This document shows positions 19,554 through 30,304 of a DNA stretch of 64,000 nt, piece after piece. Numbering within the stretch: the first letter of the stretch is position 1; each line of letters starts with the position of its first letter. This stretch comes from Aquiluna sp. (GTDB lineage: Bacteria > Actinomycetota > Actinomycetes > Actinomycetales > Microbacteriaceae): contig JAGYIJ010000002.1 in NCBI GenBank assembly GCA_018402685.1, positions 496,001-560,000 on the forward strand, given 5' to 3'. The translations under genes were made by a program, and so were the position numbers. Below the pieces are notes generated by a model. The model made no database searches. It was not told the DNA's origin and saw only the letters and a list, made by a program, of their open reading frames with translations.

Positions 19554-20120
19554 CTAGAACTGAGCCTTGGGAGGCTCTGAAATAGCCGCGAGGTTTTCGA
19601 CCTCGAAAAACTCTCGCTCTGAAAAGCCCAGCGAGTTGGCAAAGACGTTGTTTGGGAACTGCTGAATCTTGGTGTTTAGTTCGCGAACGCCACCGTTGAA
19701 GAACCTTCTGGAGGCCATGATCTTGTCTTCGGTGTCGGTTAGCTCACGCTGCAGCTCGAGGAAGTTGTTGGAGGCCAGAAGTTGTGGGTAGGCCTCGGAG
19801 ACTGCGAACAGGCTCTTCAGAGCTCCCTGCAGCATGCCCTCGGCCTGCGCGGCCTGCTCGGGGTGCTCTAGTGCCTCGGGGGAAACCGTTGCGGCACGGG
19901 CTCTGGTGACGCTCTCGAAAACTTCTTTTTCGTGAGCGGCATAGCCCTTGACGGTGTCGATCAGGTTTGGGATTAGATCTGCACGACGCTTGAGCTGAAC
20001 GGTAATGTCGCTCCAGGCCTCGTCAACGCGGACCTTGAGGGTTACCAGTGCGTTGTAGGTGATCCATAGGTAAATACCAATAACAACGGCAACCGCGAGG
20101 ATTACCAGTAAGACTTCCAT
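19554..20120 (-). CDS. lemA: LemA family protein
   Basis: The 188-residue protein has an N-terminal transmembrane anchor (about 2-22) and the conserved LemA helical core: NALVTLKVRVDEAWSDI, then QLKRRADLIPNLIDTVKGYA, then NTKIQQFPNNVFANSLGF. It has a clear ribosome site (AAGGAG) before ATG 20120. Its biochemical role is unknown; genetic linkage to htpX suggests membrane protein quality control. Confidence 0.93.
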   Translation of the reverse strand: MEVLLVILAVAVVIGIYLWITYNALVTLKVRVDEAWSDITVQLKRRADLIPNLIDTVKGYAAHEKEVFESVTRARAATVSPEALEHPEQAAQAEGMLQGALKSLFAVSEAYPQLLASNNFLELQRELTDTEDKIMASRRFFNGGVRELNTKIQQFPNNVFANSLGFSEREFFEVENLAAISEPPKAQF

Positions 20121-20197
20121 CCACTCTCCTTGATTAGACCCCTCAACATTATGGCGGGTAGCTGAGATGTGGCTGTTAGAAACTAGAGAATTGTTTG

Positions 20198-20270
20198 TGC
20201 CCCGAGTCGGACTCGAACCGACACTGTGACGATTTTAAGTCGTCTGCCTCTGCCATTGGGCTATCGGGGC
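20198..20270 (-). tRNA. tRNA-Leu (anticodon UAA), class I shape
   Basis: The 73-nt cloverleaf has acceptor stem GCCCCGA/TCGGGGC, a 3-bp D-stem, anticodon stem GACGA/TCGTC with loop CTTAAAA (anticodon TAA), a 5-nt variable loop ACAGT, and T-arm GTCGG-TTCGAGT-CCGAC. The discriminator is A and no CCA is encoded. UAA reads the leucine codon UUA, yet tRNA-Leu normally has a long variable arm; here it is short. The 5' end lies 4 nt after the U-tract of the ndh terminator. Confidence 0.85.
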
Positions 20271-20274
20271 GAAG

Positions 20275-20300
20275 AAAAAAGACCCTGGTGTAACCAGGGC
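20275..20300 (-). terminator. intrinsic terminator of ndh
   Basis: On the minus strand CCCTGG and CCAGGG pair around a 5-nt loop, followed by TCTTTTTTC. It lies 20 bp after the ndh stop and just before tRNA-Leu, which must use another promoter or read-through. Confidence 0.75.
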
Positions 20301-20319
20301 CTTCAATCCTAAGAAGAAA

Positions 20320-21711
20320 CTACTTCTTCGGCTTGGCTGCCCAGGTCGAGAAGAATAATCGTGGGCTGCGAACAGCCTCAAGGCTTGCCAGATCTCGGCC
20401 CAGAACCAGGTTCCACAACCATCCCGCCACCACGCGGATCTTGCGCTCCCAGGTTGGCATTGCAAGGCCGTGATAGCCGCGGTGGGCAATCCAGGCGATA
20501 AAGCCGGTGAGAGCAAACTTGCCGGACTGCATTGCGCCAACACCGATACCTAGACCTGCAACCGCACCGAGGTTTTTGTGGAAGTACTGCTTTGGAGCAT
20601 CGCCTCTAATGTTGCCGACGATGTTCTTGGCCAAAAGCTTTGCTTGCCTAACGGCGTGCTGGGCGTTTGGAACGCAGTAGCCACCAACACCGCCTCCGGA
20701 AAGATCTGGAACTGCGGAGACATCTCCTGCGGTCCAGGCTCCCTCAATAACCTTGTCGCCGTCAACAATCTGCAGCATGGTGTTGGCCAGCACTCGGAAT
20801 CTGTCATCAAGCGGGAAATCACAGTTCTTGGCAACCGGAGCCGCGGCAACACCTGCGGTCCAGATAATGAGATCTGATGGCATTTGCTCACCGGTTGAAA
20901 GCTTCACGATGCCCTTGTCGGCAGAATCAACCTGGGTGTTCAAATGGATGTGGGCTCCGCGCTTTTCGAGGTTCTTGATTACCCACTCGCCGGTCTTCTG
21001 TGAGACCTCTGGCATGATTCGACCCATCGCCTCAATCAGGTGAAACTGCACCTCGTCGAAGTCAATCTCTGGGTAGTAGCGAAGCAGATAGGTCGCCGCG
21101 CTTCTAAGCTCCGCGAACGCTTCGATGCCGGCAAAGCCACCACCAACCACGATTGTGGTCAGAAGTCGTTGACGGTTCTTGTCATTCTTTGGCAGTGATG
21201 CAGCTCGGTCGAAGTTACCGAACAGCCGGTTTCTGACCTCGACTGCCTCCTCGATGGTCTTCATTCCGATCGCCTCTTCGGCGATGCCCTTAATGGCGAA
21301 AGTTCTCGTCACCGCACCTGCGGTCATCACCACTTGGTCATACTCGATCACGAGGTTTTTGGTGCCCTCAATCGCAATCGTGGCCTTTTTTTGCTTGTGG
21401 CTCACCTTCAGCATGCGACCGGTGATGAGCTTGGTCTTGGTCAGGTGCTGGCGGTGGGAAACCACCGCGTGACGAGGCTCGATCGAGCCCGCTGCCACCT
21501 CTGGCAAAAATGGTTGGTAGGTCATATACGGCAGCGGGTCAACCAAAGTGACCTCTGCCTCGCCGCGCCTGAGCAGTTTCTCGAGCTTCCAGGCTGTGTA
21601 GAAGCCGGCGTAGCCGCCACCAATAATGAGAATCCGCTGCGGGGGCCTTTTGTTCAAGGTGGCCTCCAGCACTGCTTTAGGAGTCCTAGACGTAGTTGTC
21701 GCAACTGTCAT
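20320..21711 (-). CDS. ndh: type II NADH dehydrogenase (NDH-2)
   Basis: This 463-residue single-subunit flavoenzyme passes electrons from NADH to quinone without pumping protons. The FAD-binding fold is ILIIGGGYAGFYTAWKLE, the NADH-binding fold is TIVVGGGFAGIEAFAEL, and DLIIWTAGVAAAPVAK lies in the second FAD region. A C-terminal amphipathic/hydrophobic stretch (IRVVAGWLWNLVLG) attaches it to the membrane. The frame is open to 21792, but ATG 21711 with GAAGG upstream is the likelier start. Confidence 0.9.
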   Translation of the reverse strand: MTVATTTSRTPKAVLEATLNKRPPQRILIIGGGYAGFYTAWKLEKLLRRGEAEVTLVDPLPYMTYQPFLPEVAAGSIEPRHAVVSHRQHLTKTKLITGRMLKVSHKQKKATIAIEGTKNLVIEYDQVVMTAGAVTRTFAIKGIAEEAIGMKTIEEAVEVRNRLFGNFDRAASLPKNDKNRQRLLTTIVVGGGFAGIEAFAELRSAATYLLRYYPEIDFDEVQFHLIEAMGRIMPEVSQKTGEWVIKNLEKRGAHIHLNTQVDSADKGIVKLSTGEQMPSDLIIWTAGVAAAPVAKNCDFPLDDRFRVLANTMLQIVDGDKVIEGAWTAGDVSAVPDLSGGGVGGYCVPNAQHAVRQAKLLAKNIVGNIRGDAPKQYFHKNLGAVAGLGIGVGAMQSGKFALTGFIAWIAHRGYHGLAMPTWERKIRVVAGWLWNLVLGRDLASLEAVRSPRLFFSTWAAKPKK

Positions 21712-21858
21712 GTTTTGCGGCTTACCTTCGGTTTGGTTGTCAATCCGGCTACTCACGCCCGTTGCGCAAGGCCAGCCTGAGCATCGGTGCAAGGGGAACT
21801 AACCCCAATAGAGTAGCGGATTTGCCCCGCTAGGTGGCAAGCCAACTGCGGTTTTTGG

Positions 21859-22341
21859 CTATTGGCAACTGCAGTGATCCTTGGACCACTCAAGGTTTTC
21901 AAGTGCGATGTCGCCAATTGGATTCACTCCGCTGCCCTTAGCTAGCGAATGGCCAACCAGGGCATGCAAGCACTTCACGCGCTCGGGCATCCCTCCCGCC
22001 GAGAAGTCTTCGATTTCCTCGACTTCCAAGATCGCTTCGCGCTCTTCTAGGTAGCTTTGGTGAGCGGCAAGGTATTGGGCTTTTAGCTCCTGATCCTGCT
22101 GCAGCTGCTCCTGCAACGTGGCCATCAGGCCAGTTGCCTCCAGAGTGGAGACCGCGGCTGTGACAGCGGGCTGGGTTAGGTAGTAAAGGGTTGGGAAAGG
22201 TGTGCCATCACTGAGTCTGGGATTGGTCTTCACAACCAGTGGCCTGCCACAAACACAGCGGGCTGCAATCTCCAGGATGTCTCTTGCTGGCCTGCCAAGT
22301 TGCCTAGTGACCTCGGCTAGATCCTCTTGCGAGATGCTCAC
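21859..22341 (-). CDS. DUF501 domain protein
   Basis: The 160-residue protein matches the actinobacterial DUF501 family: VTRQLGRPARDILEIAARC near the start, PFPTLYYLTQPAV, and a C-terminal half with AGGMPERVKCLHALVGHSLA. Conserved cysteines and histidines suggest metal binding. It overlaps ftsB by 4 bp, so the two are coupled. In other Actinobacteria an exopolyphosphatase gene (ppx) commonly follows; it does not here. Function is unknown. Confidence 0.88.
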   Translation of the reverse strand: MSISQEDLAEVTRQLGRPARDILEIAARCVCGRPLVVKTNPRLSDGTPFPTLYYLTQPAVTAAVSTLEATGLMATLQEQLQQDQELKAQYLAAHQSYLEEREAILEVEEIEDFSAGGMPERVKCLHALVGHSLAKGSGVNPIGDIALENLEWSKDHCSCQ

Positions 22342-22838
22342 TCTTCCTCCACGGGAGTGTCCAGTGCGGCCCTCAGGAATGACTCCAAAAGCGAATCCAC
22401 CCAGTTGTCCCTGGCTGCCAGCACCTCAAGAGAGATCACATCTGCACTTCTACGCTCCGCCAGAATCTCACCGAGGGTGCCGGAGGTGTCGGAGAGATCC
22501 ATGCCCTCGGCATTCATCACCAGGTAGGAGACCTCTCCTGGGAGCACGTAGTAGAGCCGATCTCTAGCCTGGGAGCGAATATAAACCGGGTCTTGCCAGC
22601 GGTCACGCTCTGCCTGCATGTCCGCCACCGACTGCTCCGCCATCGCAATTGATTGCTCCATCTCGGCAATCTCTCTGCGCTGGTTCAAAAAGGTCTGGAC
22701 ATCCTGGGCAACCATGAATGAACCCAGCACGATGACCGCGATTAGGCTCACCGAGACGCTGTTGAGTCTGAGCATGCGAACCAGCATGCGTCCCTGTGTC
22801 ATTGACACCGGAACCTTGGGTTCGCGCTTTTTAGCCAT
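22338..22838 (-). CDS. FtsB/DivIC-type septum formation initiator
   Basis: The 166-residue bitopic protein has a short basic cytoplasmic tail, one transmembrane helix (about 27-47, SVSVSLIAVIVLGSFMVA), and an extracytoplasmic coiled coil rich in Glu/Gln/Met. It then has RDRWQDPVYIRSQARDRLYYVLPGE, which is typical of actinobacterial DivIC. It belongs to the divisome FtsQLB subcomplex. The order eno-divIC-DUF501 is conserved in Actinobacteria. Confidence 0.88.
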   Translation of the reverse strand: MAKKREPKVPVSMTQGRMLVRMLRLNSVSVSLIAVIVLGSFMVAQDVQTFLNQRREIAEMEQSIAMAEQSVADMQAERDRWQDPVYIRSQARDRLYYVLPGEVSYLVMNAEGMDLSDTSGTLGEILAERRSADVISLEVLAARDNWVDSLLESFLRAALDTPVEEE

Positions 22839-22880
22839 GGTTCAAAAGTCTAAAGCCAAGGCTGAAGGTTGGGCGGTTAG

Positions 22881-24236
<1,356 letters not shown>

Positions 24237-24244
24237 TTAGCGAT

Positions 24245-25444
24245 TTAGCTAAGCGGCTTGAATTCCAGGCTCTCGATGTTGGTTATTTCTTCACTCAAAA
24301 TCGCAAACTGGTTTGCCCCGGCAGCGCTCATGTCATCAAGCAATACCTTTAGGTTCTTTGGCTTTTTCTCGATCCTTATTGCCCTACCTTTTGCGACCAG
24401 CTCGCTTTGCAACCTGATGGCGGTTGCTAATAGCTCTGGTTCATAAACCAAGACCTCAAATTGTGAGCTGGAGCCAGACTCTCCAAGCAGGTCTGCTATC
24501 CGCTCAAAGCCCAGTGAGATTCCAACAGCTGGCACGTCCTTGCCGAGCCACTTACCAACCATGCCGTCATAGCGACCGCCGCCACCAATAGAGGAGCTAG
24601 CATCCGGGTGTTCAATTTCAAAGATGGTGCCGGTGTAATAACCCATTCCCCTAACCAGGGTTGGATCAAACCTCAAATACTCAGCGCTGTCCCCTACCGC
24701 CTCGACCAGTGGTCTTAGTAGTTCTGGAACCTCTTTGGAGTCCAGCTCCTTGAGCCAATTGGATGCCTTGTCGGCAACCGCGTCACCGAACAACTCTCCA
24801 AGCTCGCTAGCAACACCCTCGATGCCAATCTTGTCGAGCTTGTCGATGACGATCATTGCCGCTAGGGCATCGCTATCGGCAATGCCCAGGGCTTCTATGT
24901 TGCTCTTTAGTAGATCGCGGTGGTTGATTCTGATGGTTGCGCCACTAAGCCCGATGCTCTGCAGTGCTGCTAGCGATGCAATGACCAGCTCGGCCTCAGC
25001 CGAAACAGAGTCATCTCCAATGATGTCGATATCGCACTGCATGAACTGCCGGTAGCGGCCCTTTTGGGGTCTTTCGGCTCGGAACACCGGACCGATTTGC
25101 ATTGCCTTGAATACCCTGGGCAACTTGGCGTGATTCGATGCGTAATACCTGGTTAGTGGAACGGTGAGATCAAAGCGCAGCCCTAGGTCGGCAAGCTCTT
25201 CACCATTGGCAACTGCACGCTCTAGTTCCTCGCCGCGCTTTTGAACCTTGAAGACCAGCTTCTCGTTGTCTCCACCCTGACCGCTGAGGAGTCGATCTAG
25301 GTCTTCCAATAGTGGCGTCTCGATGCTCTGGAAGCCTCTAGATAGGTAGCTGGCGGAGATCTTTGCAATCAGTTCCTGCCGAGGGGTGCTCTGCGCCGGG
25401 AGAAAATCTCGCATTCCACGCGGAGCAGTTACCTGATTGGCCAT
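24245..25444 (-). CDS. hisS: histidyl-tRNA synthetase
   Basis: The 399-residue class II synthetase attaches histidine to tRNA-His. Motif 1 lies in the N-terminal PRGMRDFLPAQ region, motif 2 is FRAERPQKGRYRQFMQCDID, and motif 3 with the histidine loop is near GGGGRYDGMV. A C-terminal anticodon-binding domain follows. The probable -10 is CAAACT (minus strand, 25452-25457), 7 nt before ATG 25444. It is divergent from tetR. Confidence 0.95.
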   Translation of the reverse strand: MANQVTAPRGMRDFLPAQSTPRQELIAKISASYLSRGFQSIETPLLEDLDRLLSGQGGDNEKLVFKVQKRGEELERAVANGEELADLGLRFDLTVPLTRYYASNHAKLPRVFKAMQIGPVFRAERPQKGRYRQFMQCDIDIIGDDSVSAEAELVIASLAALQSIGLSGATIRINHRDLLKSNIEALGIADSDALAAMIVIDKLDKIGIEGVASELGELFGDAVADKASNWLKELDSKEVPELLRPLVEAVGDSAEYLRFDPTLVRGMGYYTGTIFEIEHPDASSSIGGGGRYDGMVGKWLGKDVPAVGISLGFERIADLLGESGSSSQFEVLVYEPELLATAIRLQSELVAKGRAIRIEKKPKNLKVLLDDMSAAGANQFAILSEEITNIESLEFKPLS

Positions 25445-25451
25445 AGCGCCA

Positions 25452-25529
25452 AGTTTGACACATCAAACACCAAGAACGGCTTAGCCAGCTAGCTACTGGG
25501 TCAAATGCCAGTAACTGAATTGCTATTGT
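25452..25529. promoter_or_regulatory. hisS-tetR divergent control region with two inverted repeats
   Basis: The 91-bp gap carries a perfect repeat GTTTGA-N4-TCAAAC (25453-25468) on top of the hisS -10 (CAAACT, 25452-25457), and a second, TACTGG-N8-CCAGTA (25494-25513), where the -35 of tetR would lie. The tetR -10 TATTGT (25524-25529) is 6 nt before its ATG. Either repeat could be the operator of the adjacent TetR protein. Confidence 0.5.
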
Positions 25530-25535
25530 TAGGCC

Positions 25536-26126
25536 ATGTTGAATCAGGGGGCTAAGCCGCGTCGCGGTCGCCCAGTCACCACAGACCCGAACACGGTGAG
25601 TCTTGCGGCTCTGAAGCTCTTTGCTGAGCGTGGCATTGAAACGGTGACGATGGATGAGGTGGCAGTGGTTGCCGGAATCTCTCGTTCCAACCTCTTTAGA
25701 ATTTTCCCCTCCAAGGCCGCAGTGGTCTGGGGTGGGGTGCACCAATTCCAAGAAGAGCTCGAGAGAAGACTCTCCGACTCTGAAAGCTCAGATCTGATCT
25801 CCCTCCTGCACAGCTCCTGGGTCGGGGCGATGGATGGCCTGGATGAGACCCTGGAGACCCTCAGGCTTCGACTCAAGCTGATTGGCTCCTCCCCCGAGGT
25901 CTATGGCTGGGGTCAGGGTCAGCTCGATCAGGTCAGGCAGGTTATCGAGGCTTCGGTTGTGAAAAACGGTGGTGACACCCTCAGAGCTAAGACCGTCTCC
26001 GCTGCAATCGTTTCGGCCTCAATGGCAATCATGATTCACTGGGCACAATCCGATGACCCAAGAACCCCCTCCCAAATTTTGGATGAGGGCTTCCAAGACT
26101 TCGAGGCGCTGTTTCTAAAAAACTAG
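25536..26126 (+). CDS. TetR family transcriptional regulator
   Basis: The 196-residue protein has an N-terminal helix-turn-helix (about 20-65; ALKLFAERGIETVTMDEVA, then ISRSNLFRIFPSKA) and an all-helical ligand-binding C-terminal domain. The N-terminal PRRGRPVTTDP is a typical basic arm. Ligand and targets are unknown; inverted repeats in the upstream gap suggest autoregulation and perhaps control of hisS. The 3' end overlaps convergent mazG by 4 bp. Confidence 0.88.
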   Translation: MLNQGAKPRRGRPVTTDPNTVSLAALKLFAERGIETVTMDEVAVVAGISRSNLFRIFPSKAAVVWGGVHQFQEELERRLSDSESSDLISLLHSSWVGAMDGLDETLETLRLRLKLIGSSPEVYGWGQGQLDQVRQVIEASVVKNGGDTLRAKTVSAAIVSASMAIMIHWAQSDDPRTPSQILDEGFQDFEALFLKN

Positions 26127-26815
26127 CCCTGGCCAATCACTCCAGCATCAAAGTCTTCTTCAAGCTCTTTAGCCCTGATCTCAACCTGCAACTCGCGGGT
26201 CGCCTCTCTCAGAGCTCTCTCAGCATCTAGCCCTAGCGACCTCGCACTTGCCACGATCGCTAACAGCAGCTTGCCCAGGTCCTCCTCGGACTCCATTGCA
26301 ACCACCGGTTCTGAGAGCCCTTCTAAGATGCCCGCCTTTTCGGCCTTGGCCATGACTTTTGAGCTCAGCGCCAGAGCGGGCATGGTCTGGGGAACTCCAT
26401 CTAGGACCGATGTTCTGCCGGGCTTTTCTTTTTTCTTGTGGCTCTCCCAGTTCTGCATGACATCATCACCGGTCTCGGCGGCAAAGCGCTCGAGTTCCTC
26501 CTTGGAACCAAAAACATGTGGGTGGCGAGAGCGCATCTTTTGCTCCATGAACTCTGCAACATCTTCTAGGTCAAACGCTTCACCCAGGGTTCCCTCGGAG
26601 GCCAGATCGGAATGGAAGATCACCTGATACAAAACATCACCGAGTTCTTCTAGGACCTCGTCACGATTGCCCTTTTCTAGGGCATCGATTAGCTCGTGGG
26701 TTTCTTCGAGCAGGTATTGCACCAGTGAGCGGTGATCCTGCTCGGCATCCCAGGGGCAACCGCCCGGGGCCCTTAGTTGGTGAGCGGTGTCAATTAGTGA
26801 TTTCAGCTTTTCCAT
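26123..26815 (-). CDS. mazG: MazG nucleoside triphosphate pyrophosphohydrolase
   Basis: The 230-residue all-alpha NTP pyrophosphohydrolase cleans oxidised or non-canonical NTPs. The motif LRAPGGCPWDAEQDHRSL, the metal-binding EExxE in YLLEETHEL, and EELGDVLYQVIFHS are present. The start is taken at the internal ATG 26815 (MEKLKSLIDTAHQL), since the longer frame runs only into mfd; mazG then overlaps the mfd 3' end by 26 bp. Confidence 0.9.
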   Translation of the reverse strand: MEKLKSLIDTAHQLRAPGGCPWDAEQDHRSLVQYLLEETHELIDALEKGNRDEVLEELGDVLYQVIFHSDLASEGTLGEAFDLEDVAEFMEQKMRSRHPHVFGSKEELERFAAETGDDVMQNWESHKKKEKPGRTSVLDGVPQTMPALALSSKVMAKAEKAGILEGLSEPVVAMESEEDLGKLLLAIVASARSLGLDAERALREATRELQVEIRAKELEEDFDAGVIGQG

Positions 26816-29800
26816 TTTTGGTCCCAAATACGATCGCGAACAACTGCCAGAGCCAGTCAATCACCTCGTCATCGGATTTGGGTTCAGTGCCACTAGAAAT
26901 AGGCACCGGGATAGTCAAAAGCTTCGAGGAGTGCAGGTAGCGAACACCTTTGAGCTTGTGGCTAAGTTCAACCACTTCCTTTTCACTGAGCTCGACCGGA
27001 CTCAGCTTCGCCATTGCACCTAGCAGGTTGACATCTTTCAAGCCCAGTCGATTCGCCTGCTGGCGCAACGATGTCACCTCAATGAGCTGCAGCACCGATT
27101 TCGGGGCTTTGCCATAGCGATCTTCGAGCTCTGACAAGATCTCGTTGAGTTTTTCCCTGCTGCTCTTGGCAGAGCTCTCTGCCGAGAGCTTGTGGTAGGC
27201 CTCAAGGCGCAGCCTCTCGGAGTCGACATACTCAACCGGGATCCTGGCATCCACCGGAAGTTCTAGCTTGAGCTCGGCAGGTGAGGAGATCTCCTCACCG
27301 CGGAATTCGTTCACGGCCTCGGCGATCATGCGCAAATACAAATCAAACCCCACGCCCGCGATATGGCCAGACTGCTCACCACCAAGTAGGTTTCCCGCTC
27401 CGCGAATCTCTAGGTCCTTCATCGCAACCTGCATGCCAGAGCCAAGCTCATTGTTGGTGGCAATGGTTGCCAGTCGGTCATGGGCGGTCTCGGTCAAAGG
27501 TTTCGATGGGTCGTAGAAGAAATAGGCATAGGCGCGCTCTTTTGATCTACCAACTCGGCCTCGGATTTGGTGGAGCTGCGAAAGCCCAAAGTTCTCTGCC
27601 CGATCGACAATCAGGGTGTTGGCATTGGGTATATCTATTCCAGTCTCGATGATTGTGGTTGAGACTAGAACGTCGAACTTGCCCTCCCAGAAATCCACCA
27701 CCACTTTCTCCAGCAGCGCTTCTGGCATTTGACCGTGAGCAATCGCAACCCTCGCCTCTGGCACCAGTTTGGCGATGTCGGCCGCAGTCTTTTCGATGGT
27801 TGCGACTCGGTTGTGAACAAAGAAGACCTGACCCTCGCGAATCAGCTCGCGCCTGATGGCAGCGGCAACCTGCTTCTCGCTGTAGCCACCGATGAAGGTC
27901 AAAATCGGGTGCCGCTCCTCGGGAGGGGTTGCCAAGGTTGACATCTCCCTAATGCCGGTAACCGCCATCTCCAGTGTTCTTGGGATGGGGGTTGCGCTCA
28001 TGGCAAGAACATCAACATTGGTCTTTAGTTCCTTGAGCTTTTCCTTGTGTTCGACTCCAAAGCGCTGCTCCTCGTCAATAATCACTAGGCCCAGATCTCT
28101 AAACTTCACGCCCTGGCTCAAGAGCCGGTGGGTGCCAATCACCATATCCAACGCACCCGATTCCAAATCCGCCAGCACCTTTTTGGATTCCTTGGCGCTT
28201 TGGAAACGGCTCAGAGCTGCGATCTTGATTGGGAATCCGCCATAGCGCTCTTCAAAGGTCTCGGTGTGCTGGCGAACTAGCAAGGTGGTTGGCACCAGCA
28301 TCGCAACCTGCTTGCCATCCTGAATCGCCTTGAAGGCAGCCCTAACCGCCACCTCGGTCTTGCCATAACCAACATCCCCGGCCAAGAGTCGATCCATCGG
28401 GATCTGTTTTTCCATGTCTCTTTTGACCTCGTCGATGGTGGTCATCTGATCGGGGGTCTCCTGGTGGATGAAGCCCTCCTCGAGTTCTTTTTGCCACTGG
28501 GTATCGGCTCTAAAGGCATACCCCTTGCTCTTCATCCTGGCGGAGTAGAGCTTCACCAGATCGATTGCAATCTTGCGGACCGCTTTTCTGGCATTGCCCT
28601 TGACTCTTGCCCAGTCGGTGCCGCCCATCTTTGATAAAACCGGTGCCTCGGCACCTACATACCGGGAGAGAAAGTCCAGCTGGTCGGTTGGGACAAACAG
28701 TGTGTCTGCGGGATAACCCCTCTTTGGTGGGGAGTATTCAATCAGCAGATACTCCCTAACCTGATTGCGGTTCTGGCGCTGGATTAGCTCTTTGAACCTG
28801 CCAATGCCGTGAATCTCGTGGACCACGTAGTCACCGGATTTCAGCGCCAGCGGATCCACCTGCTGACCCCTGCGCCTTGCTAGCTTGCGCTCCTTTGGCG
28901 ATGCGTAGGAACCGGAGACTCCAAAGAACTCGGCCTCGGTCAGAACAATCAACTGCTGATCCTGCAGCACAAAGCCGCTCTCTAGATTCCCCACCACGCA
29001 CGTGATGTGTTCGCTTGCCGGTTTACCCAAGACCTCGGTCAAAACAACCGGCACTTGCTCCGCATCCAGAATCTCTACAACCCGCTCTGCAAGGCCATGG
29101 CTTTTGGCCACCAGCACAATCTTCATTCCCTGCTGCAATTGGTCTTGCAACCAGCCAATGGCAGGAGACTCCTTGGTGAACGCGGGTATTTGCCTTAGAC
29201 CCAGATCCACGGCATCTGCTTTTTGCAGTGAGTCGATCTCGATGATGTCGTGGTCCTTGCGGATTAGATCAAAGAAGGTCTCTGGTTCATAGAACCCACC
29301 CTTGGAAAAATCGATTGGAGCGCTGGCGCCCTCGATAGCGGCATCCCAGGCTGCGTGCAAGAACTCCTCGTTGGTGTCAACCAAAGACTGCGCTCTGGCT
29401 TTGATGCGCTCGGGTTCCAAAACCACGACCCTGGTTTTTCCAGGTAGTCGGTGATTGGCCCAAGCTTCACGCCTAAGAGCGGAGCCAGTGACTCCATTCC
29501 TGCAACCGGGATTCCCTCACCAATCTTGGAGAGCATCTCTTTGAGCCCTGGGAACTCACTAGCCATCTCCCTCGCTCTTCTGCCGACCTCGGGAGTGATG
29601 ATCAGCTCTCTGGCCGCATAGAGGTCAATGCTTAGAACCTCAGAGGCAATTGAGCGCTGGTCAGAGACATTGAACTCTCTGATGTCCTCCAGCTGATCGC
29701 CAAAGAACTCGAGTCTCAGGGCATGGTTTGCGGTGGTGGGAAAGACATCGAGAATCCCGCCTCGAATCGCAAACTCCCCGCGCCGAGACACCATGTCCAC

Positions 29801-30292
29801 CCGCTCATAGGCAAGTTCGATGAGCTTCAAGGACAGCTCGGGTAGCAAATAGTCATTGCCTCGCTTGAGAGTAAAGGGCGGGTGGTCTTCCAGCCCTCCC
29901 ATCACCGGCTGCAATGCGGCACGGATCGATATCAATAGCGCGACCGGGTGATCAACACCCTTTTGAATCTCGAGCATGCGATGCAGCGCCTTGAGCCTTT
30001 TGCCAACGGTCTCGGCTGCCGGGGAAAGCCGTTCGTGCGGGAGGGTCTCCCAAGAGGGAAAGTCAATTAGCTCAAGATTTGGAACCAGTTCATATAAAGA
30101 GTCAGCGAGCTTGGCAGCGTGATTACCCGATGCCACTATCACCGCAACCGGCTCAGTGGAGCTGCGAATGATCTCTGCCAGTGCAATGGCATGTGTGGGT
30201 GCGGGTGCAAAGAAACTAAGGTGCTTTTTGCTGGCGGTTTTTTGATCTGGGCGTGACAAAGCCACAACCTGCATTAGAGGGCCCAGGGTCAC
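26790..30292 (-). CDS. mfd: transcription-repair coupling factor Mfd, frameshifted
   Basis: Mfd releases RNA polymerase stalled at lesions and recruits UvrA. The N-terminal UvrB-like module includes DFPSWETLPHERLSP, the RNA polymerase interaction domain includes GDYVVHEIHGIGRF, the SF2 motor has Walker A GDVGYGKTEVAVRAAFK and motif II VIIDEEQRFGVEHKE, and a C-terminal D7 domain follows. The frame breaks at the T5 run 29435-29439: one more base gives ITDYLEKTRVVVLEPERI and 1167 residues. The start is GTG 30292. Confidence 0.95.
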
Positions 30293-30298
30293 CGGATA

Positions 30299-30304
30299 AT
30301 CTTA
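30299..30304 (-). promoter_or_regulatory. -10 of mfd formed by the pth stop codon
   Basis: On the minus strand TAAGAT ends 6 nt before GTG 30292. Its TAA is the stop codon of pth in the restored frame. Confidence 0.45.

Noticed and set aside
21802-21815. GGGG-N6-CCCC upstream of ndh as an operator
   Set aside because: Only four base pairs of symmetry with no extension; too weak to support.
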